A stretch of 64,000 bases of DNA from assembly GCF_036178145.1 (NCBI RefSeq), contig NZ_CP108067.1, positions 3,472,001-3,536,000 of the forward strand. The letters are read 5' to 3'. Of this stretch, positions 45,241-55,485 are shown piece by piece. The notes beneath the pieces were generated by a model, which did no database searches, was not told where the DNA came from, and worked only from the letters and a program-made list of their open reading frames with translations. The position numbers and the translations under genes are program-made. Within the stretch, counting starts at the first letter, position 1. Every line of letters begins with the position of its first letter. The DNA comes from Streptomyces sp. NBC_00273 (GTDB lineage Bacteria; Actinomycetota; Actinomycetes; Streptomycetales; Streptomycetaceae).

Positions 45241-45411
45241 GGTGGTCGCGATTCCTCGGGTCGGGGGCGTTGTGGTCGTCCCCCAGGGTATCGGGCCCTT
45301 CCCCCATCCGGGGACCTGCCTGCTCCTGGTGCGGGTCTGCCGCTGCGCGGAGCTTCTCCCCGCCCCGCCCTTTCGCCGTTTCCCCGGGCTCCGCTCCGGA
45401 CCCCGCGCCTT

Positions 45412-45452
45412 GAACGCCGGCGGGGCTGGATCTTCCAGCCCCGCCGGCGTTC
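45412..45452. terminator. 19-bp perfect palindrome, dispersed Streptomyces element
   Basis: Arms 45412-45430 and 45434-45452 (core CGCCGGCGGGGCTGG and its complement) pair perfectly with a 3-nt TCT loop, 17 bp from the glnD stop. With the adjoining GGGCTCCGCTCCGGACCCCG (45387-45406) it resembles, from memory, a very abundant Streptomyces intergenic repeat that serves as a terminator. The rest of the 228-bp ffh-glnD spacer shows nothing else clear. Confidence 0.85.
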
Positions 45453-45468
45453 GAGGCGCCCCATCCGG

Positions 45469-47895
45469 CTACGCCAGGGCCGACGCCACCAGGCCGGCCA
45501 GGGCCGTCGCCTCCGTGGGGTCGAGGGGCTTGCCCTCGGGGGTGGTCACGTACAGCGTGTCCACCGCGTTCGCGCCCAGCGTGGAGACGTGTGCGCTGCG
45601 GACCCTGACCCCCTGGGACTCCAGCGCCCGGCCGATCCGGTGCAGCAGGCCCACGGCGTCCGGCGCTCGCACCTCCAGGACCGTGGCGAGGGAGGACACG
45701 TCCGGGACGACCGTGACCCGGGGCGGCGGCGGGACCACCCCGCGCCGGCGCGGATAGGCCGCCTCGCGGTCGGCCAGCTTCGCCGGGACGTCCAGCGAGC
45801 CGTCCAGGGCGCGGACCAGGTCGGTACGGAGCCGGGCGGCCTGCGGCAGCGCGCCGTACTCCGCCGCCACCCGCCAGCGCAGCACCAGGACCTCGCCCAG
45901 CCGGTCCGGGAGCTCCATGGAGCGCAGGTCGGCCGCCCGCACCGTGAGCCGGTGCAGGGCCAGGACCCCGGCCACCGCCGGAAGGACCCCCGGCTGGTCG
46001 GGGACGGCGACGACGAGGTCCACGCCGACCGCGTCGCCCTCCTGACGGGCCTGGAGCGCCAGGACCGGCTCCCCGGTGCGCAGGGCCTCCACCGCCAGGC
46101 GTTCCTGTTCGGTGGTCGGGATCTCCGGCTCTCCGGCTGCCGGGGTCGTGCCGCGCAGTACGGCGGCGACCCGCGCGACGAGGTCCGCCACGAGTGATCC
46201 CCGCCACGCGCTCCACGCCGCCGGCCCGGTGGCCAGGGCGTCCGCCTCGGTCAGGGCGTGCAGTATCTCCAGCGTTCCCACCGAGCCCACGGCGTCGGCG
46301 ACCGTGCGGACCGTGGCCGGGTCGTCCAGGTCGCGCCGGGTGGCGGTGTCGATCAGCAGCAGGTGGTGCCGTACGAGCGCCCCGAGCACGACGACGTCGT
46401 GCGGGTCGAAGCCGACGCGGGCGGCGACGTCGCGGGCGATGGTCTCGCCGGCCACCGAGTGGTCTCCCGGCCAGCCCTTGCCGATGTCGTGCAGGAGCGC
46501 GGCCATCAGCAGCAGGTCGGGGCGGCCGACCCGGCGGGTGAGGGCGGAAGCCCGCACCGCCGTCTCGATCAGGTGCCGGTCCACCGTCCAGGTGTGGACG
46601 GGGTTGCGCTGGGGGCGGCAGCGCACCCGCTCCCAGTCCGGGAGCAGCCGGGTGATCAGCCCCTCGGCCTCCAGGGCCTCCCACACGGCCACCGTAGGCT
46701 CCCCCGCCCCCAGCAGGGTCAGCAGCTGCTCGCGGGCCTCGGCCGGCCAGGGCACCGGGAGCGGTTTTCCCTGTGCCGCGAGCCTGCGCACGGCGTGCAG
46801 GGAGACGGGCAGGCCCGCCTGCGCGGCGGCCGCGGCGAACCGCAGGGCGAGTACGGGATCGCGGTCGGGGCGCGCGGCCAGGGCCAGTACGGCCTCGCCG
46901 TCGGACTCCACCACGCCTTCGGCCAGGGGGGCCCGCGCGGCGGCCCGGTCCCCGCGGGTGCCGAGCAGTCCGCGCAGCCTGGGCCGGGCGGCGCGCGCCC
47001 GCAGGACGCGTCCGACCTCCCGCCAGGTGACGTCCGCGGCGTAGGCGACGACGCGCGCGGCCTCGTACACCTCGCGCAGCAGCGCGTCCGCGTCGAGGAG
47101 TCCGAGCTGGGCCGCGACCTGGTCCTGTTCCTGGAGGGAGAGCCGGTCGGTGGCCCGGCCGGTGACCAGGTGCAGGGCGTCCCGGGCGTCCAGGAGCCGG
47201 CGCCGGGCCTCGGCGAGGCCCTCGCGCGGGGCGTCGGCCAGCCAGGACGCGGCGACCGCCCGCAGCGCGGTGACGTCGCGCAGGCCCCCGCGGGCCTCCT
47301 TGAGGTCGGGTTCGAGCAGGAAGCGCAGTTCTCCGGCCCGCTCGGCCCGCTCGCGGCACAGGGAGTCCAGTTCCGGGAGCCTCTTGGCCGCCTGGTTGCG
47401 CCAGTCGGCCAGTACGGAGGTGCGCAGGCCGGCGAGGAGTCCGGCGTCACCGGCGACGGTGCGGGCGTCCAGCAGGCCGAGGTGCACCTTGAGGTCCTCG
47501 GCAGCGGTGCGGCGGGCCTCGCCGGGGGTCCGTACCGAGTGGTCGAGGGCGAGGCCGAGGTCCCAGACCGGGTACCAGATGCGGTCGGCCAGCGCGCCCA
47601 GCGCCCGCGGCTCGGCCTTGCCGTCGTGCAGCAGCACCAGGTCGAGGTCGCTGCGCGGGGAGAGTTCGGCGCGCCCGTAGCCGCCGACGGCCACCAGCGT
47701 GGCACCGCGGACGCCCGTCTCCCGTACGGCGGTCGTGAACAGGTCGTTCAGCCATGCGTCGGTCAGCCCGGCCAGGGCGGAACGGCGCGAAGGCCCGGAC
47801 TGCGACTCCTCCTGGAGGAGTCGCAGCCGGGCCGCGGCGTATCCGCTGGCTCCCGAGTCGGCCGTGTGGTCCGTGTTCTCTTCGACGCTCGTCAC
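45469..47895 (-). CDS. glnD: [Protein-PII] nucleotidyltransferase GlnD
   Basis: An 808-residue bifunctional enzyme. The nucleotidyltransferase domain has VGGYGRAELSPRSDLDLVLL, the HD hydrolase domain LLMAALLHDIGKGWPGDHSV, and two C-terminal ACT domains (VVAVPDQPGVLPAVAGVLAL and LEVRAPDAVGLLHRIGRAL) sense glutamine. In Streptomyces GlnD is known to adenylylate rather than uridylylate GlnK. It starts at GTG 47895, 17 bp after glnK, and is the third gene of the amtB-glnK-glnD operon. It is somewhat shorter than the E. coli enzyme (about 890 residues). Confidence 0.97.
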   Translation of the reverse strand: MTSVEENTDHTADSGASGYAAARLRLLQEESQSGPSRRSALAGLTDAWLNDLFTTAVRETGVRGATLVAVGGYGRAELSPRSDLDLVLLHDGKAEPRALGALADRIWYPVWDLGLALDHSVRTPGEARRTAAEDLKVHLGLLDARTVAGDAGLLAGLRTSVLADWRNQAAKRLPELDSLCRERAERAGELRFLLEPDLKEARGGLRDVTALRAVAASWLADAPREGLAEARRRLLDARDALHLVTGRATDRLSLQEQDQVAAQLGLLDADALLREVYEAARVVAYAADVTWREVGRVLRARAARPRLRGLLGTRGDRAAARAPLAEGVVESDGEAVLALAARPDRDPVLALRFAAAAAQAGLPVSLHAVRRLAAQGKPLPVPWPAEAREQLLTLLGAGEPTVAVWEALEAEGLITRLLPDWERVRCRPQRNPVHTWTVDRHLIETAVRASALTRRVGRPDLLLMAALLHDIGKGWPGDHSVAGETIARDVAARVGFDPHDVVVLGALVRHHLLLIDTATRRDLDDPATVRTVADAVGSVGTLEILHALTEADALATGPAAWSAWRGSLVADLVARVAAVLRGTTPAAGEPEIPTTEQERLAVEALRTGEPVLALQARQEGDAVGVDLVVAVPDQPGVLPAVAGVLALHRLTVRAADLRSMELPDRLGEVLVLRWRVAAEYGALPQAARLRTDLVRALDGSLDVPAKLADREAAYPRRRGVVPPPPRVTVVPDVSSLATVLEVRAPDAVGLLHRIGRALESQGVRVRSAHVSTLGANAVDTLYVTTPEGKPLDPTEATALAGLVASALA

Positions 47896-47912
47896 CCGGG
47901 AGCTCCCGTCAC

Positions 47913-49591
<1,679 letters not shown>

Positions 49592-49903
49592 CGGCGTCTC
49601 CTCGTCGTCGGTACGTTCGCGTGCGGGCGATCGTGAAAACCTGAGCGGCGTAAAAGGGGTGTCCGGCCGGGCTGGGGAGGCTGGCCGGTTAATGACCCCG
49701 AGATTCGCGCAGGCCGGTTTCCGGCGGCGCCGCTCGGTGTTTCGCGCCCGTGACGAAGAGGGCGGGCGTGTTACGCGTCAATGAACAGGTGGATCACGAA
49801 AAGCCGGCCGCGGCAGTACCCGGATGTCCTGGCTGGGGGAGCCTGATCGGGCTTCACGGGGTGACTGCCGCGGCCGGGGCCTCGGGGGCGGCCGCGCGGG
49901 CCG
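49592..49903 (-). other. Intergenic region upstream of amtB
   Basis: This 312-bp spacer contains the amtB promoter and the nsdA 3' region. The only element I can support is the GlnR box at 49739-49754. An AT-richer patch (GTTAATGACC near 49689, GTTACGCGTCAATGAACAGG near 49770) flanks it and may hold degenerate second half-sites or promoter hexamers. No small gene is apparent. Confidence 0.6.
49739..49754 (-). promoter_or_regulatory. GlnR-binding box
   Basis: On the minus strand this reads GTCAC, six bases, GAAAC, a full match to the Streptomyces GlnR half-box pair gTnAc-n6-GaAAc. Its position upstream of amtB is where GlnR activates this operon in studied streptomycetes. I could not find a clean second pair at the expected spacing. 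Confidence 0.75.
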
Positions 49904-51394
49904 TCAGACGGCCTCCGCGGCTTCGGGGAGCCGGGAAGCGAGGTGGTCGGTGAGCCGGACCACCTCGGCGACGTCGCCGTACTCACGGGCGGCGGTGTCT
50001 ACGGTCTTGCGCAGGCGGGTGTTCACCCGTTCGGACCGCACCTTTCCCGCCACGTCGAGGGCGCGGCCGACGAGGGCCGCGGCCTGCTCGGGCTCACGCT
50101 GGAGCAGGTGCACGGTGGCCATGCCGATGAGGTTGAGGGCGTAGGAGCGCTGGTGCTCCTCGTCCTTCTCGAAGAGCTCGACGGCCCGTTCCATGACGGG
50201 CTCGGCGAGGGAGGCGTACATGGGGCTGCGCCCGGCCACGTAGGCCAGGTCCCGGTACGAGTGGGAGTTCTCGCCGTTCAGCTCGGCCTCGGAGAAGAAG
50301 CGGATCCAGTCGGGTTCGGGCTCGCCCGCGAAGCCGACGTCGGAGAAGGTGTCCTCGGCCATCCGCACGGCCCGCTTGCACCGGCTGGGCTGGCCCATGT
50401 TGGCGTACGCGCGGGCCTCCATCGCATACAGCATGGCCTGGGTGCGCGGGCCGGCGCAGTCGCGGCTGCCGTACTGCGCGAGGTGGATGAGTTCCAGGGC
50501 GTCTTCGGGGCGGCCCAGGTGGATCATCTGGCGGCTCATGTTGGAGAGGATGTACGAGCCGAGCGGCTTGTCGCCGCCCTCCTTGGCGGCGTGCAGCGCG
50601 AGCACGAAGTACTTCTGCGCGGTGGGGTGCAGGCCGATGTCGTAGCTCATCCAGCCGGCCAGTTCGGCCAGTTCGGCGGCGACCTTGAAGAGCCGCTTCA
50701 TGACCGGCGCCGGGTGGTTCTCCTGGAGCAGGTCGGTGACCTCGTGGAGCTGGCCCACGACGGCCTTGCGGCGCAGTCCCCCGCCGCACTGGGCGTCCCA
50801 CTGGCGGAACATGACGGTGGTGGCGTCGAGGAGGTCGAGTTCCGGTTCGGAGAGCCGGGGCGGGCGGTGGCCGCCGAGGGCCCCCGTCGGCCCCGCCCCG
50901 CGCGGTCCCCGGTCGGCGGCCGGTACCGGGACGAGCCAGCGCTGCATGGGCTCGATGAGGGCGGGGCCGGCGGAGAGGGCGAGCGAGGTCCCGAGGAAGC
51001 CGCGGCGCGCCAGCATCAGGTCGCTGCGGGAGAACTCGCCGAGCAGTTCGACGGTCTGCGGGCCGGCCCAGGGCAGGTCGACCCCGGAGACGGAGGGGGT
51101 CTGGTGGGCGGTGCGCAGGCCGAGCTGCTCGATGGCGACGACGGAGCCGAAGCGCTCGGAGAACAGCTCGGACAGGATGCGCGGGACGGGTTCGCGGGGC
51201 TGTTCACCGTCGAGCCAGCGACGCACCCGGGAGGTGTCCGTGCTGATGTGGTGGGCACCCATCTGGCGCGCCCGGCGGTTGACTTGCCGGGCGAGTTCAC
51301 CCTTGGACCAGCCGCTGCGGACGAACCACGAGGTCAGCTGCTCGTTGCGCGCAGCAGCATCCTCGATCGTTCCGCTTGCGCCGTTGCCGCTCAC
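49904..51394 (-). CDS. nsdA: NsdA, negative regulator of differentiation (TPR-like)
   Basis: A 496-residue Streptomyces protein matching NsdA of S. coelicolor in sequence character and location between amtB-glnK-glnD and ftsY. Deletion of nsdA is known to raise antibiotic production and aerial growth. The N-terminus has an HTH-like, Trp/Arg-rich region (WFVRSGWSKGELARQVNRRA, VRRWLDGEQP) and the C-terminal 250 residues are helical tetratricopeptide-like repeats (for example LGRPEDALELIHLAQYGSRD and NMGQPSRCKRAVRMAED). GTG 51394 is used. The molecular mechanism is not known. Confidence 0.93.
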   Translation of the reverse strand: MSGNGASGTIEDAAARNEQLTSWFVRSGWSKGELARQVNRRARQMGAHHISTDTSRVRRWLDGEQPREPVPRILSELFSERFGSVVAIEQLGLRTAHQTPSVSGVDLPWAGPQTVELLGEFSRSDLMLARRGFLGTSLALSAGPALIEPMQRWLVPVPAADRGPRGAGPTGALGGHRPPRLSEPELDLLDATTVMFRQWDAQCGGGLRRKAVVGQLHEVTDLLQENHPAPVMKRLFKVAAELAELAGWMSYDIGLHPTAQKYFVLALHAAKEGGDKPLGSYILSNMSRQMIHLGRPEDALELIHLAQYGSRDCAGPRTQAMLYAMEARAYANMGQPSRCKRAVRMAEDTFSDVGFAGEPEPDWIRFFSEAELNGENSHSYRDLAYVAGRSPMYASLAEPVMERAVELFEKDEEHQRSYALNLIGMATVHLLQREPEQAAALVGRALDVAGKVRSERVNTRLRKTVDTAAREYGDVAEVVRLTDHLASRLPEAAEAV

Positions 51395-51814
51395 TGGAAC
51401 GCCCCCATCCGCTCAGCATCTTCCACACGAAACCTTGGCCGGGACGCCGGGCGCCACCATGGACCTTCACAGGTCCTTCACATATTGCCTCCGGCATACC
51501 CACGGATGGGCCGCCTTCGGTTTCGTGTACCGAAAGTAATCCTACGATCACCCCTGCGGCGAGGTTGATTCCAGAAACGCCACCATTCGCCACCCCTTCG
51601 AATGAACTAGCCACCGGCCAGGCGCGATTCACTTGACACCGAGGTGAAAGCGGATCGGTTGGACTGGAGTGCGCTCGGGGCGCGCGCGGCGAGGAGTGCG
51701 CCGGGCGGCATCGGAGGACACCCCGCGGTGGGACGGCCGGCAGAGGTCCCGCCGAGGTCGTCGCACCGGCTTCGTAACCACCGGCACGTCCGACCCGTTG
51801 GAGGGGGCATGGGC
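51395..51814. other. Divergent intergenic region, nsdA versus Prim-Pol-like gene
   Basis: A 420-bp spacer holding promoters for both directions. It is clearly less GC-rich between about 51530 and 51650. A TTGACA hexamer at 51633 could be the -35 of the rightward gene. GCCACC recurs near 51580, 51588 and 51611, and TTCGAATGAA lies at 51598. I see no gene or strong hairpin here. Confidence 0.5.
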
Positions 51815-52483
51815 ATGGGCTTCACGATCGGCGGCAGCCGCAGCACCAAGGAGTTCCGCTCCGGCACCCGGCGCCGCGGCCGGACCTCGGAGTGCACGGC
51901 GGTGGCGGAGTACACCGGGCTGTGGGGGTGGGACGTGGTCCCCGGCGCCCGCGCCGCAGCCCCCGCCCGCGACTGCTCCTGCGGGGACGGGGCGTGCCCC
52001 GAACCCGGGGCGCATCCCCTGGCCTTCGCCCCCACGGTCCCGGCCGGGGCCACCCTGGACGAGGTCACCGAGGCCTGGAGCGAGTACCCGGGCGCCGCCG
52101 TACTGCTCCCCGTGGGCCGTTTCTTCGACGTCATCGAGGTCTCCGAGGAGGCCGGGCGGCGCGCGCTGGTGCGGCTGGAGCGGATGGGCCTGCCGCTCGG
52201 CCCGGTCATCGTCACCGCCGACGGTCGGGCGCAGTTCTTCGTGGCCCCGGGAGCGGCTGCCGAACTGCCGCAGTTGCTGTACCGGATGGGCTGGGACGAC
52301 GCCGACCTCGACCTGCGGGCCCTGGGGCACGGCGCGTTCGTGACGGCCCCGCCCTCCGACCGCGCCGGGCTCGGTCACGTCGGCTGGCTGCGGCCGCCCG
52401 CGCTCGACTCCGCCGGCGGCCCGCCGCAGGCCAGGCTGCTGCTGGGGACCCTCGCTTACATCTGCCACCGCTTCCGGCGGTAG
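51815..52483 (+). CDS. Prim-Pol (bifunctional DNA primase/polymerase)-like protein
   Basis: A 222-residue protein. Its sequence VAEYTGLWGWDVVPGARA, then DCSCGDGACPEPGAHPL, is the pattern of actinobacterial proteins annotated as Prim-Pol N-terminal domains, where the Cys cluster precedes the catalytic region. Acidic residues typical of an active site (FFDVIEVSEEAG) are present, but no primase C-terminal or helicase domain follows, so activity is unproven. The start may be ATG 51809 or ATG 51815; GGAGG is better spaced for 51815. It is paired head to head with nsdA, an arrangement kept in Streptomyces. Confidence 0.75.
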   Translation: MGFTIGGSRSTKEFRSGTRRRGRTSECTAVAEYTGLWGWDVVPGARAAAPARDCSCGDGACPEPGAHPLAFAPTVPAGATLDEVTEAWSEYPGAAVLLPVGRFFDVIEVSEEAGRRALVRLERMGLPLGPVIVTADGRAQFFVAPGAAAELPQLLYRMGWDDADLDLRALGHGAFVTAPPSDRAGLGHVGWLRPPALDSAGGPPQARLLLGTLAYICHRFRR

Positions 52484-52540
52484 TCGCGTTCTGGTGGCGC
52501 GCCGGAGCCCCACCAGAGCCGCATCGGAGCCACGCATGAC

Positions 52541-52575
52541 GGTGCCCCCGCGTTCCGGTGGAACGCGGGGGCACC
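52541..52575. terminator. Bidirectional terminator hairpin
   Basis: Perfect 16-bp arms GGTGCCCCCGCGTTCC (52541-52556) and its complement (52560-52575) with a 3-nt loop, between the convergent Prim-Pol-like and ftsY genes. Confidence 0.92.
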
Positions 52576-52596
52576 GGTGTCCGTGCGGGACGGCGG

Positions 52597-53814
52597 TCAG
52601 TCGCCGATCAGGGCGTCCACGAACGCCTCCGGCTCGAAGGGCGCCAGGTCGTCCGGACCCTCACCGAGGCCGATGAGCTTCACCGGTACGCCCAGTTCGC
52701 GCTGGACGGCGACGACGATGCCGCCCTTGGCCGTGCCGTCGAGCTTGGTCAGCACGATGCCGGTGATGTCCACGACCTCGGCGAAGACACGGGCCTGGGT
52801 CAGGCCGTTCTGCCCGGTGGTGGCGTCCAGGACCAGCAGGATCTCGTCCAGCGGACCGTGCTTCTCCACGACGCGCTTGACCTTGCCGAGCTCGTCCATC
52901 AGGCCGGTCTTGGTGTGCAGGCGGCCCGCGGTGTCGATGAGCACCACGTCGGCGCCCTCGGCGATGCCCTCCTTGACCGCGTCGTAGGCGATCGAGGCCG
53001 GGTCGCCGCCCTCGGGGCCGCGTACGGTACGGGCGCCGACGCGCTCGCCCCAGGTCTGGAGCTGGTCGGCGGCGGCGGCGCGGAAGGTGTCGGCCGCGCC
53101 GAGCACCACGCTGCGGCCGTCGGCGACGAGCACCCGGGCCAGCTTGCCGGTGGTGGTGGTCTTGCCGGTGCCGTTGACGCCGACGACCATGATCACGCCG
53201 GGGGTGTCCTCGCCGCTCTCCGTCTTCACGGCGCGGTCGAAGTCGGTGCCGACCAGGGTCAGCAGCTCCTCCTTGAGCAGGGTGCGCAGGTCCGCCGGGG
53301 TCCGGGTGCCGAGCACCTTGACCCGCTCGCGGAGCCGGTCCACGAGCTCCTGGGTCGGCACGACACCGACGTCGGCGACGAGGAGGGTCTCCTCGATCTC
53401 CTCCCAGGTGTCCTCGTCGAGGTGCTCCCGGGAGAGCAGCGTGAGCAGCCCCTTGCCGAGGGAGTTCTGCGACCGGGCCAGGCGGGCGCGCAGCCGGACC
53501 AGGCGCCCGGCGGTGGGCTCGGGCACCTCGATCTCGGGCGCGGCCGGGGCCGCGGGCACGGGTTCGACTACCGGCGCCTCGACGGGAGCTGCGGCCTCCG
53601 GGAGTCCGACCTCCTCGATCGTGCGGCGCGGCTCTTCCGCCGTCTCTACGGCGTCCTCCCCCACCTGCGGCTCGGCAGGCGGAGCAGTGATGGTCGGCGT
53701 GCTCGGCGGTGCCGGCGGCGGCAGCTGCTTCTTCTTGCGGCTGCTGACCACGAGCCCGCTGATCACACCGACCGCGACCAGGGCGATGACTACAGCAAGG
53801 ATGAGGATGTCCAT
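52597..53814 (-). CDS. ftsY: SRP receptor FtsY
   Basis: A 405-residue SRP receptor GTPase. It begins with a membrane helix (MDILILAVVIALVAVGVISG), then a Pro/Glu-rich A domain of about 100 residues, then the NG domain with G1 VGVNGTGKTTTTGKLA, the insertion-box region GAADTFRAAA, DTAGRLHTK and TKLDGTAKGG. It docks Ffh-ribosome complexes at the membrane. ATG 53814 is chosen as the start of the membrane helix. The N-terminal helix is an actinobacterial feature, since E. coli FtsY is peripheral. Confidence 0.97.
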   Translation of the reverse strand: MDILILAVVIALVAVGVISGLVVSSRKKKQLPPPAPPSTPTITAPPAEPQVGEDAVETAEEPRRTIEEVGLPEAAAPVEAPVVEPVPAAPAAPEIEVPEPTAGRLVRLRARLARSQNSLGKGLLTLLSREHLDEDTWEEIEETLLVADVGVVPTQELVDRLRERVKVLGTRTPADLRTLLKEELLTLVGTDFDRAVKTESGEDTPGVIMVVGVNGTGKTTTTGKLARVLVADGRSVVLGAADTFRAAAADQLQTWGERVGARTVRGPEGGDPASIAYDAVKEGIAEGADVVLIDTAGRLHTKTGLMDELGKVKRVVEKHGPLDEILLVLDATTGQNGLTQARVFAEVVDITGIVLTKLDGTAKGGIVVAVQRELGVPVKLIGLGEGPDDLAPFEPEAFVDALIGD

Positions 53815-53958
53815 AACCCCACCAGTATCGGACACGGCCACCCCGGAGCCGGGAACCCGGGCGTGCGGACCGGGACGTAAGCCGCGGTTTGTGGTTTTAG
53901 CAGCAAATCCATGATGATGAACGACTTCCCCTCATAACCTCCCCAACGGAGCAATCGC

Positions 53959-55422
53959 ATGCCTGCCGAGCCCGCCGACGGCGCAGCCGAAACCGCGATC
54001 GAGACCCGCGGCCTGGAACCCGTCCCGGACAGCGAGCGCAGCGGCCGGGTCCGCGAGCTCGTACCCACCTGGGTCGCCGCCAACATCAGCGTGCTGCTGC
54101 TGACCATGGGTGCGGGGCTGGTGATCTTCAACAAGCTCAACATCTGGCAGGTGCTCGTCGTCGCGGTCGCCGCGCCGGTCGTCTCGTACGGGATCGTCGG
54201 CCTGATATCCATCGCGGGCAAGCGCGGCGGCGCCCCCGGCATGGCCCTGTCGCGGGCGGTGTTCGGGCAGCGCGGCAACCTCTTCCCGGGCGCCCTGATC
54301 TGGGTGGCCCGCTGGGGCTGGGAGACCATCAACGCGGTCAGCGGCGCCTACGCCGTACTGACCGTGCTCGACCTGCTGTTCGGGGTCCGCAGCAGCACCC
54401 CGCTCATCGTCGTCACCCTGCTGTTCTTCGTGGGCTGCACCTTCGTGGTCTCGGGCCTCGGCATCAACGCCCTGCGCGTCTGCTCCACGTGGTCGACGTA
54501 CCTCTTCGGCGCGTTCAGCGTGCTCGTCCTCGGGTACCTGGTCTTCACCACCGACTGGTCCGCCGTCTTCGACAAGCCGGCCGGCTCCAGCGCGATGATG
54601 ATCGCGGGCATCGGTACGATCGCGGCCGGCGGCATCAGCTGGGTGCCCTCGGGACCCGACTTCACCCGCTACCTGCCGCGCACCGCCTCCTCCAAGGGCA
54701 TGGTCGGCGCGACGATCGGCGGCGCCGGCGTGGTCGTGCTCCCGATGGTCCTGATGGGCGCGGTGATGGCCGTCGGCACCCCGGACCTGGCCACGGCCCA
54801 GGACCCGGTGTCCTTCATCGGCGAGCTGCTCCCGACCTGGATCGCGGTCCCGTACCTGCTCATCGCACTCGTCGGCATGCTGCTGATCAACTCGATGTCG
54901 ATGTACTCGGCCGGGTTCACCGCCCAGACCCTGGGCATCAAGGTCCCGCGGGCCGCGGCCGTCAGCGTCAACGCGGTCATCAGCCTGGTCTTCGGGTTCC
55001 TGCTGATGGTGGTCGCCACCAGCTTCTTCGGCTCGTTCATCTCCTTCCTGACCCTGCTGGCCGTGGCGTTCTCCGCGTGGATCGGCGTCTTCGGCGTGGA
55101 CATGCTGCACCGCACGACCTACGACGGCCCCGCGCTGCTGGACACCACGCGGACCAGCGCCTACTGGTACAAGGGCGGCTTCGCCTGGCAGGCGATGACC
55201 GCCTGGGCCCTCGCCCTCGTCGTGGGCCTGCTGTTCACCAAGGTGGACTGGTTCGCCGGACCGCTCGCCTCCACCTGGATCGGAGAGAACGGCCTGGGCT
55301 GGGCGGCGGGCATCCTCACCTCGGCCGTGCTGTACGCCGTGCTGCCGCGCACGGCGCGGGTGGAGCCGGTGGAGCCGGCCGCGGCCGGTGAGCGCGAGCC
55401 CGCCGGATCCCTGTCCAACTGA
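53959..55422 (+). CDS. NCS1-family nucleobase permease (cytosine permease-like)
   Basis: A 487-residue transporter with about twelve membrane helices. NCS1-type features are VPTWVAANISVLLLTMGAGL, the helix pair with GQRGNLFPGALIWVARWGWE and the substrate-region sequence SWVPSGPDFTRYLPR. CodB/purine-cytosine permeases share this layout. The ligand (cytosine, purine or allantoin-like) cannot be decided from sequence. ATG 53959 is preceded by CGGAG. It is divergent from ftsY and followed by an LLM oxidoreductase 63 bp later, possibly in one transcript. Confidence 0.9.
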   Translation: MPAEPADGAAETAIETRGLEPVPDSERSGRVRELVPTWVAANISVLLLTMGAGLVIFNKLNIWQVLVVAVAAPVVSYGIVGLISIAGKRGGAPGMALSRAVFGQRGNLFPGALIWVARWGWETINAVSGAYAVLTVLDLLFGVRSSTPLIVVTLLFFVGCTFVVSGLGINALRVCSTWSTYLFGAFSVLVLGYLVFTTDWSAVFDKPAGSSAMMIAGIGTIAAGGISWVPSGPDFTRYLPRTASSKGMVGATIGGAGVVVLPMVLMGAVMAVGTPDLATAQDPVSFIGELLPTWIAVPYLLIALVGMLLINSMSMYSAGFTAQTLGIKVPRAAAVSVNAVISLVFGFLLMVVATSFFGSFISFLTLLAVAFSAWIGVFGVDMLHRTTYDGPALLDTTRTSAYWYKGGFAWQAMTAWALALVVGLLFTKVDWFAGPLASTWIGENGLGWAAGILTSAVLYAVLPRTARVEPVEPAAAGEREPAGSLSN

Positions 55423-55485
55423 CGCCACGTCAGCTAACGTCCCCCTTCGCCCGCCCACCCACATCCGGCGAAGGGGGACTCCTCC

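Noticed and set aside
43414..46197. Long plus-strand open frame over ffh and glnD
   Set aside because: It is a GC-bias shadow. Ffh and GlnD on the minus strand have full family motifs and an expected neighbourhood.
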